A DNA stretch of 64,000 nucleotides from Acidimicrobiia bacterium UBA4744. GTDB lineage: Bacteria; Actinomycetota; Acidimicrobiia; Spongiisociales; UBA4744. Within the stretch, counting starts at the first letter, position 1. Each line of letters opens with the position of its first letter. This document shows positions 50,973 through 60,553 of the stretch, in pieces. The translations under genes and the position numbers were made by a program. The notes below the pieces were generated by a model that had not been told where the DNA came from, did not search any database, and saw only the letters and a list, made by a program, of their open reading frames with translations. The stretch is taken from contig DHIO01000006.1 of assembly GCA_002403855.1 (NCBI GenBank), positions 113,718-177,717 of the forward strand, read 5' to 3'.

Positions 50973-52031
50973 ATGGCGACATCTCGAGGAGGCTCAACGA
51001 CGCAGAGCTACTTGGCCGTGATCAAGGTGGTCGGTGTCGGGGGAGGAGGCGTCAACGCCATCAACCGGATGATCGACGCGGGTGTGCGCGGCGTCGAGTT
51101 CGTCGCCATCAACACGGATGCGCAGGCACTGCTGATGTCGGACGCCGACATCAAACTCGACCTGGGCCGAGACATAACCCGAGGCTTGGGGGCCGGAGCC
51201 GATCCCGAAGTGGGAAGGGCCGCCGCCGAAGGCCACAAGGAAGAGCTCGAAGAGGTCCTCAAAGGGGCCGACATGGTGTTCGTGACCGCCGGCGAAGGGG
51301 GCGGTACCGGCACCGGCGGAGCACCGATTGTCGCCGATGTCGCCCGGGGCCTGGGAGCGTTGACTGTGGGAGTGGTGACACGACCTTTCGGCTTCGAGGG
51401 CCGGCGCCGCTCGGTCCAAGCCGAGCAAGGTATTCAGGATTTGCGAGACTCCGTCGATACGCTCATCGTCATCCCCAACGATCGGTTGCTGGAACTCGCC
51501 GATGATCGCACCCCGATCATCGAGGCCTTCCAAATGGCGGACGAGGTCCTGATGGGCGGGGTGGCCGGCATCACGGATCTCATCACGACCCCGGGGTTGA
51601 TCAACGTCGACTTCGCGGACGTGCGGACGATCCTCTCCGGCGCCGGCACGGCGGTGATGGGCATTGGTCGAGCGTCCGGAGAAGACCGGGCCGAGCAAGC
51701 CGCCCAGCGGGCGATTTCGAGTGCCTTGCTGGAGACCTCGATGGAGGGTGCCCGCGGGGTGCTGTTGACGATTGCCGGGCCCTCGGCCATGACCCTGCAT
51801 GAGGTCAACGAGGCCGCCACGGTGGTCGCCGAACACTGCGACGCGGAAGCCGACATCATCTTCGGCGCAGTCGTCGACGACGATCTGGCCGAAGAGCTCA
51901 TGGTGACGGTCATAGCCGCCGGATTCGACCGGGGCCGTCGGAGTGGCACTCGGGGGATTGCCTCGGGTACGGTCGGCCGGCCTTCCGGCGACGGCGACGA
52001 CCTCGAGATCCCGAGCTTCGTACAGGGATGA
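50973..52031 (+). CDS. ftsZ: Cell division GTPase FtsZ
   Basis: FtsZ polymerises into the division ring. The 352-residue protein has [22 protein letters not shown], the tubulin signature [12 protein letters not shown] and the T7-loop segment with [11 protein letters not shown]. The variable linker is very short (about 20 residues) and leads to the C-terminal peptide DDLEIPSFV, which should bind SepF. No ftsA is in the window, which fits Actinomycetota, where SepF is the anchor. ATG 50973 follows GGAAAGGG. Confidence 0.97.
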   Translation: MATSRGGSTTQSYLAVIKVVGVGGGGVNAINRMIDAGVRGVEFVAINTDAQALLMSDADIKLDLGRDITRGLGAGADPEVGRAAAEGHKEELEEVLKGADMVFVTAGEGGGTGTGGAPIVADVARGLGALTVGVVTRPFGFEGRRRSVQAEQGIQDLRDSVDTLIVIPNDRLLELADDRTPIIEAFQMADEVLMGGVAGITDLITTPGLINVDFADVRTILSGAGTAVMGIGRASGEDRAEQAAQRAISSALLETSMEGARGVLLTIAGPSAMTLHEVNEAATVVAEHCDAEADIIFGAVVDDDLAEELMVTVIAAGFDRGRRSGTRGIASGTVGRPSGDGDDLEIPSFVQG

Positions 52032-52651
52032 TCAAACCACCCGGTTTTCGGGGGGTGGCGTTCACAACTGCCCGGGAGGGTGATCTGCGCCACGAATCCG
52101 CCGGCCGCCGCTTGGTGGCCTCCCGACTCGGCATCTCCGATGCCTGGGCGACGGTCGACCAGCAGCACGGTGGAGTCGTGGCGGAAGCCCGGGGGGCCGG
52201 ATCGCTGGGCGCAGCCGACGGCATCTACACCGATCGGCTCGGGCTGCCCGTTGCCGTCTTCACGGCCGACTGCCTCGCGGTGGCGGTCGAGGCCGACCGT
52301 GGGGTCGGAATCGTTCACGCCGGCTGGCGCGGGGTAGCAGCCGGAGTCGTAGAGAACCTGCTCACCGGTATGGAAGGAATGGGGTGGAAACTGCAGCAGG
52401 CTGCCATTGGACCCGGCATCGGGCCTTGTTGCTTTGAAGTGGGGCCGGAGGTAGCCGCTCATTTCGCAGCCAATGCGTCGACGACGAGCTGGGGGACGGC
52501 GAGCGTTGATCTGCCTGCTGCAGCCGCCGCCCGGTTGAGCGGTCTGGACGTCTGGCAATCGGGAAGCTGCACCCGTTGCAGCGACGAGTTCCTCTCCTAT
52601 CGGCGCAATGGGACGACCGACCGGATGGCCGGAATCGCGTGGATGCCGTGA
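52028..52651 (+). CDS. pgeF: Laccase-fold purine nucleosidase-type protein PgeF/YfiH
   Basis: The 207-residue product has the YfiH metal motifs [26 protein letters not shown] and [12 protein letters not shown]. Members have been shown to cleave purine nucleosides, and a role in peptidoglycan editing has also been reported. It overlaps the ftsZ stop (ATGA), and its own stop overlaps yggS (GTGA), so it is translationally coupled to division genes. Confidence 0.9.
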   Translation: MIKPPGFRGVAFTTAREGDLRHESAGRRLVASRLGISDAWATVDQQHGGVVAEARGAGSLGAADGIYTDRLGLPVAVFTADCLAVAVEADRGVGIVHAGWRGVAAGVVENLLTGMEGMGWKLQQAAIGPGIGPCCFEVGPEVAAHFAANASTTSWGTASVDLPAAAAARLSGLDVWQSGSCTRCSDEFLSYRRNGTTDRMAGIAWMP

Positions 52652-53307
52652 GCCTCGAGTCTGTGTTCGAGCGGATGGCCGCAGCGGCCGGCCGCAGCGG
52701 CCGCAGCGTAGACCAGATCACTCTCATAGCGGTGGGCAAGACCCAGCCCATTGAAGTGCTGATGGAGGCCTACGAAGCCGGCCATCGTGACTTCGGCGAG
52801 AACCGGGCCGCGGAGCTGGCGACGAAAGCGGCCGCCATGCCCGCGGATGTTCGCTGGCACTTCGTCGGTCCTCTCCAGAGCAACAAGGTGAGGCTCGTGC
52901 GACCGGTGGTGAGTCTGCTTCATTCGATGGACCGGTTGAAACTGGGAGCCGCCTGGCTCAAAGGACCCGGAGCCGCGCCGCCGGCGCTGCTGGAAGTGAA
53001 CCTCGGCGACGAGCCCCAGAAGGCGGGGGTCACCGTCGACGAGGCACCCATGATGACGCAGCAACTCCTCGATTTGGGTGTTGACCTGCGCGGGGTCATG
53101 GCCATACCGCCGCAGGTCGCCGATCCCGAGGAGTCCCGCTCCGATTTCCGGCGGCTCGCTCAGCTGCGGGACGAATTGGGTTCGTCGTTTTCGCCCATGC
53201 GGGAACTGTCGATGGGCATGACCGATGACTTCGAGGTGGCCGTCGAAGAAGGAGCCACGATGATTCGCGTAGGACGGGCTATCTTTGGACCGAGAATCGA
53301 GCAATAA
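52648..53307 (+). CDS. yggS: PLP homeostasis protein YggS/YlmE
   Basis: The 219-residue protein is a fold-type III PLP-binding protein. The lysine that binds PLP is in LIAVGKTQP, followed by DFGENRAAEL, WHFVGPLQSNK, LEVNLGDEPQKAG and LSMGMTDDFEVAVEEGATMI. It balances PLP and amino-acid pools rather than catalysing a known reaction. GTG 52648 overlaps the pgeF stop (GTGA). Its place upstream of sepF is conserved in Gram-positive bacteria. Confidence 0.93.
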   Translation: MSLESVFERMAAAAGRSGRSVDQITLIAVGKTQPIEVLMEAYEAGHRDFGENRAAELATKAAAMPADVRWHFVGPLQSNKVRLVRPVVSLLHSMDRLKLGAAWLKGPGAAPPALLEVNLGDEPQKAGVTVDEAPMMTQQLLDLGVDLRGVMAIPPQVADPEESRSDFRRLAQLRDELGSSFSPMRELSMGMTDDFEVAVEEGATMIRVGRAIFGPRIEQ

Positions 53308-53319
53308 CCAAGGGATCAC

Positions 53320-53862
53320 ATGAGTACGTTGTGGCATAAGGCGCTTCTCTATCTGGGGCTCGTCGACGAGGAAGCCATCGAGGAAGAGTCGGCCGTCCCG
53401 GTCGAGACGGCTCAGGTTCAGTCTCAGGTCCGCACCGTTGCCGATTCGTCGGAGGGAGTGGTCGGACGTCGGGTGGAACCGCCTTCCGGTCGGGCCCCGG
53501 CGGTGGGCACCGACCGGACCATCGTGTCGACGGGAGCGGCGACGGGCGGCGTGCGACAGATCAAGTCGGCAGATGCACACTGCGAAGTCGTGGAGGCTGC
53601 GGGTTTCTCCGATGCCAAGTTGCTGGCCGACCGCATCGGCGAGCGAGTGCCGGTAGTGCTGAACCTGCGGGCCACAGACCCGGACATGGTGCGCCGCCTG
53701 GTCGACTTCGCCAGTGGTTTGACCTACGCGCTCGACGGCACGATGCGCAAGATATCCGAAGGCGTTATCTTGGTCCTGCCTCCCCGCGTTTCACTGGGGC
53801 GCGAGGAGAAACAGCGACTGGCCGACCTGGGGTTGTACTCAACGGCCGAAGACGGCGAATAG
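53320..53862 (+). CDS. sepF: Cell division protein SepF
   Basis: SepF anchors FtsZ to the membrane. The 180-residue protein has an N-terminal amphipathic segment (MSTLWHKALLYLGL), an acidic and flexible linker (20-85), and the SepF core with VVLNLRATDPDMVRRLVDF and ALDGTMRKISEGVILVLPP. It starts 12 bp after yggS. Confidence 0.94.
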   Translation: MSTLWHKALLYLGLVDEEAIEEESAVPVETAQVQSQVRTVADSSEGVVGRRVEPPSGRAPAVGTDRTIVSTGAATGGVRQIKSADAHCEVVEAAGFSDAKLLADRIGERVPVVLNLRATDPDMVRRLVDFASGLTYALDGTMRKISEGVILVLPPRVSLGREEKQRLADLGLYSTAEDGE

Positions 53863-53869
53863 GTCTTTC

Positions 53870-54121
53870 GTGAGGATCATCTGCACCCTGATCCAGCTAT
53901 ACATCCTCGTGGTGTTTGCCCGGATTCTGCTCGAGTGGATCCGCGTCCCCGGCGACCATCCGGTCGGAAGAATCCGGTCGGCACTGGCGGTTATCGTCGA
54001 CCCGGTCCTCAGTCCCCTGCGCCGGATCATCCCACCGGTCCGCTTGAGTGGGGCGGCCCTCGATCTCTCGCCTCTGGTGCTCCTCATCGGATTGTCTATC
54101 CTGCAGAGGGCAATCTGCTAG
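53870..54121 (+). CDS. yggT: YggT family membrane protein
   Basis: The 83-residue protein has two membrane segments (about 4-20 and 65-81) separated by the YggT block DPVLSPLRRIIPP. Its place between sepF and divIVA is conserved across Gram-positive bacteria, and the role is not settled (ion or turgor stress has been suggested). It starts at GTG 53870, 7 bp after sepF. Confidence 0.88.
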   Translation: MRIICTLIQLYILVVFARILLEWIRVPGDHPVGRIRSALAVIVDPVLSPLRRIIPPVRLSGAALDLSPLVLLIGLSILQRAIC

Positions 54122-54222
54122 CGGACCGGCGGCAGATCGAGTCGATTCATCTCCGAGAAACCTTCCACCGGCCGGTCGGGGAGAGCTATGCTCCGCACAA
54201 GCACTCTCGAGGTGGTTGAAGC

Positions 54223-54894
54223 ATGACGATGAGTCCAATTGATATCGAGCAGAAGACTTTCCGCGTAGCGTTGCGCGGATACGCAGAGGAAGAGGTCGAC
54301 CAGTTCCTCGATGAGATCGTTGTCGCGATTCGGGAATACGAGCGGCAGCTTCGAGATGCCAACGAGCGAGTGGCCGTACTGGAAGAACAGCTCGAAGCGA
54401 ATCGTGAGACCGAGGAGCGGATCAAGAAGACTCTCCTGATCGCCCAGCGCACCGCCGACCAGGTCGTGCAGGAGGCCCGCGGGGAAGCCCAGCAGGTGTT
54501 GGCCGAGGCGCGCTCCAAGGCTTCCGAAGTAGAAGTCGAGCAGATCCAGGAACGCGAGAACCTCGTCGCCGACCTGGACCGGATGCGCGGGTCGGTGGCG
54601 AGCCTCAAAGATCGCATTATGGGGTTGGCCGACGAGACCATGGGGAAGCTCGAGGCGATCGAAGGGGACATCGTCACCGCCCGGCCCGAACCCAAAGAGC
54701 ATGGGGCGTCGACCCGTGACCTCGGCGAAACCGACGACCGTGCCGACTTTGGTGCGCACGAAGAGGTGTGGCGCGAGGATGTCGATCTGAGCGCGGAAAC
54801 GGGAGAGGAACACGACCAGCCGGAGGAGAGCGCCGGCCAGGTCGTTCTCGGTTCGGGTCTTCGCCCCTGGGACAGGGACGACTCCGACGCTTAG
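54223..54894 (+). CDS. divIVA: DivIVA-domain polar scaffold protein
   Basis: The 223-residue protein starts with the DivIVA membrane-binding domain: SPIDIEQKTFRVALRGYAEEEVDQFLDEI. A long coiled coil follows (about 33-150), then an acidic disordered tail ending in GSGLRPWDRDDSDA. DivIVA marks curved membrane and, in Actinomycetota (Wag31), directs polar growth. GAGGTGG upstream supports ATG 54223. The stop overlaps that of the convergent ileS gene. Confidence 0.92.
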   Translation: MTMSPIDIEQKTFRVALRGYAEEEVDQFLDEIVVAIREYERQLRDANERVAVLEEQLEANRETEERIKKTLLIAQRTADQVVQEARGEAQQVLAEARSKASEVEVEQIQERENLVADLDRMRGSVASLKDRIMGLADETMGKLEAIEGDIVTARPEPKEHGASTRDLGETDDRADFGAHEEVWREDVDLSAETGEEHDQPEESAGQVVLGSGLRPWDRDDSDA

Positions 54895-57800
54895 AGGACT
54901 TCCTGCTCGACCCGAGCGATGGCGATTGATAGAGGCGTCCCGTCCAGATCGATTTGAATCCCTGTGATCTTGGGTTCTCGGGTAATCGCCCCCGCCAGCA
55001 CTTCTGCGGCGATGACCTGCTCGTGCGTCGCGAAGGCCACAGCGATCTGCTCGGACTCGCTCGACCACTTCACCCGAATGCGATCGGTCACCTCGAATCC
55101 ACCATCGCGACGAAGCTGTTGAATACGGTTGATCAGCTCACGAGCTATTCCTTCGATTTCGAGCGCCCGAGTGACTGCGGTGTCGATGGCAACCGAAAAC
55201 GGTCCTTGGGTGGCCACGACTACGCCCTTCTTCGGGACTCGCCGCACGATGACGTCCTCGGAGGTTATCTCGTGACCGGCTACTTCGGTGGCGGCGCCCG
55301 CCAGCAACGCCTGTATCGACTCCCCGTCTAGCCGCTCGAGGGCGGTGGCCACCGTTTTCACGTCCGCGCCCAGGCGTGGGCCCAACCTCTTGAAGTCGGC
55401 CTTGATCTTCAGATCGACCAATTCGGTCTCGTCCCGACCTACCCGCACCTCCTTCACGTTCAGTTCTTCCGCGATCAACCACGCGTGTGACGAAACCGAT
55501 TCGGCGAGTCCTTCGTCGCGCGTCAACACGGTCAGCGACGGCAACGGCTGTCGAACCTTCAGCCCATGAGTGACTCGCAAGGATCGTCCGAGGGCAACGA
55601 CCTGTCTCACCCAACGCATGTCCGTCTCCAACTCCGCAGAGATGAGTTCGGGGCGAGGCTCGGGATAGTCGGTGTGGTGCACGCTCAGCGGACCACCGGC
55701 ACCGGCCGGGCGGTGGTCGATGACCATCCGCTGATACAGCTCCTCGGTGACGAACGGAAGCACCGGGGCGATGACTTTGGAGAACGTGACCAACACCTCG
55801 TACAGGGTGGCAAACGCTGCGATCTTGTCGGTGTCGTCGCCGCTACGGGTACGCCAGAAACGACGCCGCGAGCGCCGGATATACCAATTGGTCAGATGGT
55901 CGATGAATTCGATCATCGGCGGAACGACCGAGTAGAGGTAGTAACCCTCCATCTGCTGGTTGACGGTGGCGATCAGGCTCTGCAGGACGGAGAGGACCCA
56001 CCGGTCCAGCTCGGACCGGTCGGCGGCCTTCGGAGCCTTTTCCAGGTCGTCCATGGTGATGCCGTCTGCTTCCGCGTAGGTGGTGAAGAACGAAAAGGCG
56101 TTCCACAGCGGAAGAATGACGGTCCGGGTTACCTCGCGTACTCCGGCCTCGGAGAAGCGGAGGGGCTCGGCCCGCAATAGCGGAGAGTTGATCAAGTACG
56201 CTCGAAGGGGATCTGCCCCGTACGAAGAGAGGATGTCCATGGGGTCGGGGTAGTTCTTCAGACTCTTCGACATCTTTCGCCCGTCCTCGGAAAGGATCAG
56301 GCCGTTCACCACGCAGTTGCGGAAAGGGACGTCGTCGAAGACGGCTGCGGCTAGAACGAGCAGCGTGTAGAACCATCCGCGCGTTTGGTCGAGGCCCTCC
56401 GCAATGAAGTCGGCGGGGAACTTCCGCTCGAACGTCTCGGAACCTTCAAAGGGATAGTGATGCTGGGCGTAGGGCATAGAACCCGAATCGAACCAAACGT
56501 CCAGCACCTCCGGAACGCGAGACATGAGCCGACCGCACTCGGGGCACGGGAAGGTGACTTCATCGACGATGTGCTTGTGCAGGTCTTCGAGCCTGACGCC
56601 CGACAGCTGTTCGAGTTCATCCACCGATCCAACGCAGACGGCGTGTTTCGTCTCTCCGCACTCCCACACGGGAATGCAGCTGCCCCAGTACCGGTTTCGG
56701 GAGATGGCCCAATCGCGGGCATTCTCCAGCCAGTTCCCGAATCGCTTCGTCCCCACGTAGTCGGGCACCCAGTGGATGGTTTCGTTGAGCGCCACCATGC
56801 GGTCCTTGAACCGTTCGACCCGAACGAACCAGGTGGGGATTGCCTTGTAGATGAGCGGGGTCCCGGTTCGATAGCAGAAGGGATAGGAGTGATGAATCTG
56901 CTCGCGGCGGAGGAGGAGACCGCGCCGCTTGAGAAGGTCCATGAGCAGTGGATCGGCATCCTTCACGTACATGCCGGCCACGTCGGGTACGTCGTCCGTG
57001 AAGCGCGCCTCCAAATCCACCGGGTCGAGCATGAGCCCGATGCCGTTTTCCTGAAGGGCGTAGAAGTCGGCTTCACCGTAAGCGGGTGCCATGTGTACCA
57101 GCCCGGTGCCCTCGTCGGTTGTGACGTCGGGGCTGGATATGACCCGGAATGCGCCCTGGTCGCGCAACTCCTCGAAGTAGTCGAAAGGCGGGTCGTAGTG
57201 GACGCCGAGCAAATCCCGACCCGCTGTTGCCGCAACCTGATCGGCTCCCGGCCAGACTTGATCGGCCAGTTCGGCGGCCACCCAGTACCGGTGGTCGTCG
57301 ACCTTGACCGCGACGTACGGTATGTCTTCGCCGACTGCGACGGCCAGGTTGCCGGGCAGCGTCCAGGGTGTGGTCGTCCAGATGGTCAGGTAGTCACCTT
57401 CCCGGACGGGTCCGTGGCTCTTGAGCACGCGGAGCCGGACCGTGATGGCCGGGTCGTCGACATCCCGATAGTCGAGGTTCGCCTCGAAGTTGGACAGGGG
57501 AGTCGACGCGCCCCATGAGTACGGAAGCACCTTGAAGTCCTTGTACACGAGGTCCCTGGCCCACAGTTGTTTGAATACCCACCACACACTCTCCATGAAC
57601 TCGATGTCCATGGTCTTGTAGTCGTCCTCGAAGTCGACCCATCGGCCGATCCGTCGGGTGATGCGCTCCCAGGTCTCGGTGTTGGTCTCGACCTGAGCCC
57701 GGCAGGCTTCGTTGAATCGATCGATTCCGTACTCAGCGACATCCCGAGGGCCGTTCAAGCCCAGCTTCTGCTGAACTTCCATTTCGATCGGGAGACCATG

Positions 57801-58073
57801 GGTGTCCCATCCGAAACGGCGCACCACCCGGTGGCCGCGCATGGTCCAGTAGCGGGGTACGACGTCCTTGATGACCCCGGCGAGGAGATTTCCGTAGTGG
57901 GGACTGCCGGTAGGGAAGGGGGGACCGTCGTAGAAGGTGTATTCCGATTCGGCGGGTCGCAGCCCTACCGAAACGGGGAACGCGTCGATCTCATCCCACA
58001 AGTCCAACACGCGCTCCTCGAGCGCGGGGAACGACACGTTCGGAGGAATCCGCTTGAACGCCCTTCCGGTCAT
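54891..58073 (-). CDS. ileS: Isoleucyl-tRNA synthetase, long eukaryote-like form
   Basis: The 1060-residue class I synthetase charges tRNA-Ile. The HIGH signature appears as TGSPHYGNLLAG near residue 55 and the KMSKS loop as GRKMSKSLKNY. The CP1 editing domain (TTPWTLPGNLAVAVG and GTGLVHMAPAYGEADF) is intact. The long C-terminal domain and signature style match the eukaryote-like IleRS group found in Actinomycetota, which tends to tolerate mupirocin. It lies behind a T-box leader; GAGGAG at 58081-58086 is its ribosome site. Confidence 0.95.
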   Translation of the reverse strand: MTGRAFKRIPPNVSFPALEERVLDLWDEIDAFPVSVGLRPAESEYTFYDGPPFPTGSPHYGNLLAGVIKDVVPRYWTMRGHRVVRRFGWDTHGLPIEMEVQQKLGLNGPRDVAEYGIDRFNEACRAQVETNTETWERITRRIGRWVDFEDDYKTMDIEFMESVWWVFKQLWARDLVYKDFKVLPYSWGASTPLSNFEANLDYRDVDDPAITVRLRVLKSHGPVREGDYLTIWTTTPWTLPGNLAVAVGEDIPYVAVKVDDHRYWVAAELADQVWPGADQVAATAGRDLLGVHYDPPFDYFEELRDQGAFRVISSPDVTTDEGTGLVHMAPAYGEADFYALQENGIGLMLDPVDLEARFTDDVPDVAGMYVKDADPLLMDLLKRRGLLLRREQIHHSYPFCYRTGTPLIYKAIPTWFVRVERFKDRMVALNETIHWVPDYVGTKRFGNWLENARDWAISRNRYWGSCIPVWECGETKHAVCVGSVDELEQLSGVRLEDLHKHIVDEVTFPCPECGRLMSRVPEVLDVWFDSGSMPYAQHHYPFEGSETFERKFPADFIAEGLDQTRGWFYTLLVLAAAVFDDVPFRNCVVNGLILSEDGRKMSKSLKNYPDPMDILSSYGADPLRAYLINSPLLRAEPLRFSEAGVREVTRTVILPLWNAFSFFTTYAEADGITMDDLEKAPKAADRSELDRWVLSVLQSLIATVNQQMEGYYLYSVVPPMIEFIDHLTNWYIRRSRRRFWRTRSGDDTDKIAAFATLYEVLVTFSKVIAPVLPFVTEELYQRMVIDHRPAGAGGPLSVHHTDYPEPRPELISAELETDMRWVRQVVALGRSLRVTHGLKVRQPLPSLTVLTRDEGLAESVSSHAWLIAEELNVKEVRVGRDETELVDLKIKADFKRLGPRLGADVKTVATALERLDGESIQALLAGAATEVAGHEITSEDVIVRRVPKKGVVVATQGPFSVAIDTAVTRALEIEGIARELINRIQQLRRDGGFEVTDRIRVKWSSESEQIAVAFATHEQVIAAEVLAGAITREPKITGIQIDLDGTPLSIAIARVEQEVL

Positions 58074-58362
58074 CAGTCCGCTCCTCGCCGGCGTTCTCCG
58101 GCACCTTGCCGGAGAGGTTCCGGGACGGGCGTGCTATCGCCCGCGGTACCACCCGGCTTGCCAAAGAGCCCGGAGGCGCTTCGACCGCTCGATTGCCCAT
58201 TTCGAAGGGGAGATCGGCAGGTTCTACCTCCGGCGTCCTGCACCGGCTTCTTCCTGCAGCTCCAGGGTGATGTCGATCGGGCGTCGGAACACCGGCCTCT
58301 CACCATCTGCCGGCTCGCTGGGTTCGACCTATCCGACCGCGCGTCCCTATCAGCGCCAATAC
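58074..58362 (-). ncRNA. T-box riboswitch leader of ileS
   Basis: On the minus strand 58141-58154 reads GGGTGGTACCGCGG, the conserved T-box whose UGG pairs with the uncharged tRNA end, followed by GCCCGTCCC. A likely AUC (Ile) specifier with the following purine lies at 58269-58271. Near the gene, GCCGGCGAGG (58083-58092) contains the ribosome site. It can pair with CCTCTCCGGC (58108-58117), while that strand can instead pair with GCCGGAGA (58095-58102). These exclusive stems suggest control of translation, as known for actinobacterial ileS leaders. Confidence 0.85.
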
Positions 58363-58368
58363 CCGGGC

Positions 58369-58397
58369 ATCGTAATCGGGCCGGGTCCCCAGGCCAA
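58369..58397 (-). promoter_or_regulatory. ileS promoter
   Basis: On the minus strand, TTGGCC (58392-58397) and TACGAT (58369-58374) lie 17 bases apart. Transcription would begin near 58362 and give a leader of about 290 bases, a suitable size for the T-box. Confidence 0.55.
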
Positions 58398-58417
58398 CCA
58401 TGTACGCTGGGATTCCG

Positions 58418-58738
58418 ATGGAGACCCGTGAGCCGGAAGGACCGGATTTCGCGTGCGCGGTCTCGAGCCGCGACGGTGGGACCGTTGTCGAAGTCTGGGC
58501 CGTCCCCGGCGCCTCGAAGACCGAGATCTCGGGTGTCCACGGCGGTGCGGTGCGAATCAGGGTATCCGCTCCCCCCGAGGGCGGCCGCGCCAACCGGGCG
58601 CTGGTGGATCTCCTGGAGACCATCACCGGAGGCGAGGTGCAGATGATCGGGGGGCGAAGCTCCCGCCGAAAACGGTTCTTCGTTCGGGAGATGAGTTCAA
58701 CCGAATTGATGCGTCGGTTTGCAGAGCAAACCGGATGA
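58418..58738 (+). CDS. DUF167 (YggU family) protein
   Basis: The 106-residue product has the DUF167 core VEVWAVPGASKTEISGVHGG and RIRVSAPPEGGRANRALVDLL, followed by GGRSSRRKRFFV. The family is small and widely conserved, with unknown function, often near yggT. I chose ATG 58418; ATG 58400 is possible. TACGCT at 58403-58408 could be a -10 box of a leaderless transcript. It diverges from ileS. Confidence 0.85.
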   Translation: METREPEGPDFACAVSSRDGGTVVEVWAVPGASKTEISGVHGGAVRIRVSAPPEGGRANRALVDLLETITGGEVQMIGGRSSRRKRFFVREMSSTELMRRFAEQTG

Positions 58739-58776
58739 CTCTGCTAGGTTCCTGCGCTCAGAGAAGAAGAGGTGAA

Positions 58777-59148
58777 ATGTCGAGGCAACTGGCTCAATCG
58801 ACCCTTGACAAGTTCCGGACGGTCCTCGAGGAAGAGCGGGCCCGCTTACGTGCGCTTCTCGAAGAGCACGAAATCGAGAGGGAGAACGCCAGATTGGCCG
58901 AAACCGCCGCCGAGCGTAGCCCCGACCCGACGAGCGCCGAGGGTGGCTCCATGGTTTTCGAGTACGAGAAGGACTTGTCGGTCGACGCCAACACCGAAGA
59001 CCTCCTTCGTAAAGCCGAGAATGCGCTGGAGCGATTGGACAAGGGTGAGTACGGCATCTGCGAGTCATGTGGGACCGCTATTCCGGTTGCTCGCCTTTCG
59101 GTGCTGCCCTACACGACCTTGTGCGTAGAGTGCGCACAACGTCACTGA
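58777..59148 (+). CDS. DksA/TraR-family zinc-finger protein
   Basis: The 123-residue product has an N-terminal coiled coil (residues 5-45) and a DksA-type C4 zinc finger (CESCGTAIPVARLSVLPYTT and LCVECAQRH). The segment NTEDLLRKAENALERLDKGEYGIC is typical. Such proteins can bind the RNA polymerase secondary channel, but the actinobacterial relatives are not well defined. It lies just upstream of lspA, a common neighbour. AGAGGTG supports ATG 58777. Confidence 0.85.
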   Translation: MSRQLAQSTLDKFRTVLEEERARLRALLEEHEIERENARLAETAAERSPDPTSAEGGSMVFEYEKDLSVDANTEDLLRKAENALERLDKGEYGICESCGTAIPVARLSVLPYTTLCVECAQRH

Positions 59149-59600
59149 AGACTTCCCGGCTCACCGCCGCCGGCATTGCTGCCGCCGTCGTCCTCGTCGA
59201 TCAACTCACCAAGGCGTGGGCGCGGTCCGCTCTCGAAGGCTCGGTAATCGACATCATCCCGGGTTTCTTGCGTCTGGCGCTGGCCGAGAATCCGGGGGCG
59301 GCGTTCGGGCTCTTCCAGGGCGGCGGACAAATCATCGCCGTTCTCGCGGTGGTGGTAGTTGGAGTGATCTTCATTGCCTTCAGGTCGGTCGACCGATGGT
59401 GGGACTTGATCGGACTCGGGTTGGTGCTGGGGGGCGCCGTCGGCAACCTGATCGACCGGGTGACTCGGGGCGATGGACTGTTGGACGGAAAGGTCACCGA
59501 CTGGATCGATCTTTGGTTCATCCCCAACTTCAACGTTGCCGACGCCGCGATCTCGATCGGCGTCGCCCTACTGCTGCTGGGGGCGCTGCGGAAACCATGA
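59121..59600 (+). CDS. lspA: Lipoprotein signal peptidase (LspA)
   Basis: LspA removes the signal peptide of prolipoproteins after lipid attachment. The 159-residue protein has four membrane segments and motifs VLVDQLTKAW, ENPGAAFGLF, GGAVGNLIDRVTRG and FNVADAAISIG. The last two carry the catalytic aspartates. The start is uncertain: GTG 59121 and GTG 59130 both lie inside the end of the preceding gene. The stop overlaps rluD (ATGA). Confidence 0.93.
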   Translation: MRRVRTTSLKTSRLTAAGIAAAVVLVDQLTKAWARSALEGSVIDIIPGFLRLALAENPGAAFGLFQGGGQIIAVLAVVVVGVIFIAFRSVDRWWDLIGLGLVLGGAVGNLIDRVTRGDGLLDGKVTDWIDLWFIPNFNVADAAISIGVALLLLGALRKP

Positions 59601-60505
59601 AGGTCCTCGTACCTGGTGAGCTGGCCGGAGAACGGGCGGACAGAATCGTCGCCGTCGCCGCCGGTCTCAGCCGTTCAACCGCCCGCAACCTGATCGATGA
59701 GGGACTGGTGCTGTTCCAGGGCCGGCCATTGGACCCCAGGCAAAGGCTGGCCGAGGGGGTTGAACTGTCGATAGAAATGCCGCCCGAACCTCGGCTGGAG
59801 CCCGAGGACATCCCGTTGGTCGTCCGCTATGAGGACGACGATGTGGCTGTGGTCGACAAACCGACCGGAATGGTGGTCCATCCGGGCGCCGGACGAGCGA
59901 CGGGTACGCTCGCCGCAGGCCTGCTGGCCCGGTGGCCGGGATTGGAAGGGGTCGGCGAGAAAGACCGGTGGGGCATCGTCCATCGCCTGGACCGGGATGT
60001 GTCGGGGTTGCTGGTCGTCGCCTTGACCTCCCGCGCCCACGAGGTGCTGGTCGAGGCGCTCGCCTCACGTCTGGTCACCCGCGACTACCTTGCCCTGGTC
60101 TGGGGAGTCTTCGATGCGGCCACGGGCACCATCGACGCTCCGATCGGGCGGGATCCGCGGGCGCCGACCCGCATGACGATTCAGGCGGAGGGGCGTGCCT
60201 CCCGGACCCACTATCGCCGGACGGCTTCCTGGTCCTTACCGGACCTCTCGAGACTGGAAGTGAGCCTGGAAACCGGTCGGACCCATCAGATCCGCGTCCA
60301 TCTCGCCTCGATAGGCCATCCCGTGGTGGGTGATCGGGCTTACGGCCGACCCGGTCCTCCCGGAATCGACCCGCGACGAGTGTGGCTCCATGCGGTCCAC
60401 GTGGAGTTCGATCATCCGGCCGGTCGAAAAAGGAGGATCTCCGTGACCTCTCCGCTGCCCGCAGATCTCCAAACGTCGCTGGACCGGCTCGGACCTCCTG
60501 ACTAG
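59597..60505 (+). CDS. rluD: Ribosomal large-subunit pseudouridine synthase (RluD family)
   Basis: The 302-residue protein has an N-terminal S4 RNA-binding domain (SRSTARNLIDEGLVLFQGRPL) and a RluA-type catalytic domain. The nucleophile aspartate is in HRLDRDVSGLLVVA, with LETGRTHQIRVHLASIGHPV later. It should modify 23S rRNA uridines; the exact sites cannot be told. It is coupled to lspA by a 4-bp overlap, as in many bacteria. Confidence 0.92.
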   Translation: MKVLVPGELAGERADRIVAVAAGLSRSTARNLIDEGLVLFQGRPLDPRQRLAEGVELSIEMPPEPRLEPEDIPLVVRYEDDDVAVVDKPTGMVVHPGAGRATGTLAAGLLARWPGLEGVGEKDRWGIVHRLDRDVSGLLVVALTSRAHEVLVEALASRLVTRDYLALVWGVFDAATGTIDAPIGRDPRAPTRMTIQAEGRASRTHYRRTASWSLPDLSRLEVSLETGRTHQIRVHLASIGHPVVGDRAYGRPGPPGIDPRRVWLHAVHVEFDHPAGRKRRISVTSPLPADLQTSLDRLGPPD

Positions 60506-60553
60506 GCCGTCGACGATCAGTCGGCGGGCCCGGGCGGTAGCTGCTACGGGTGG

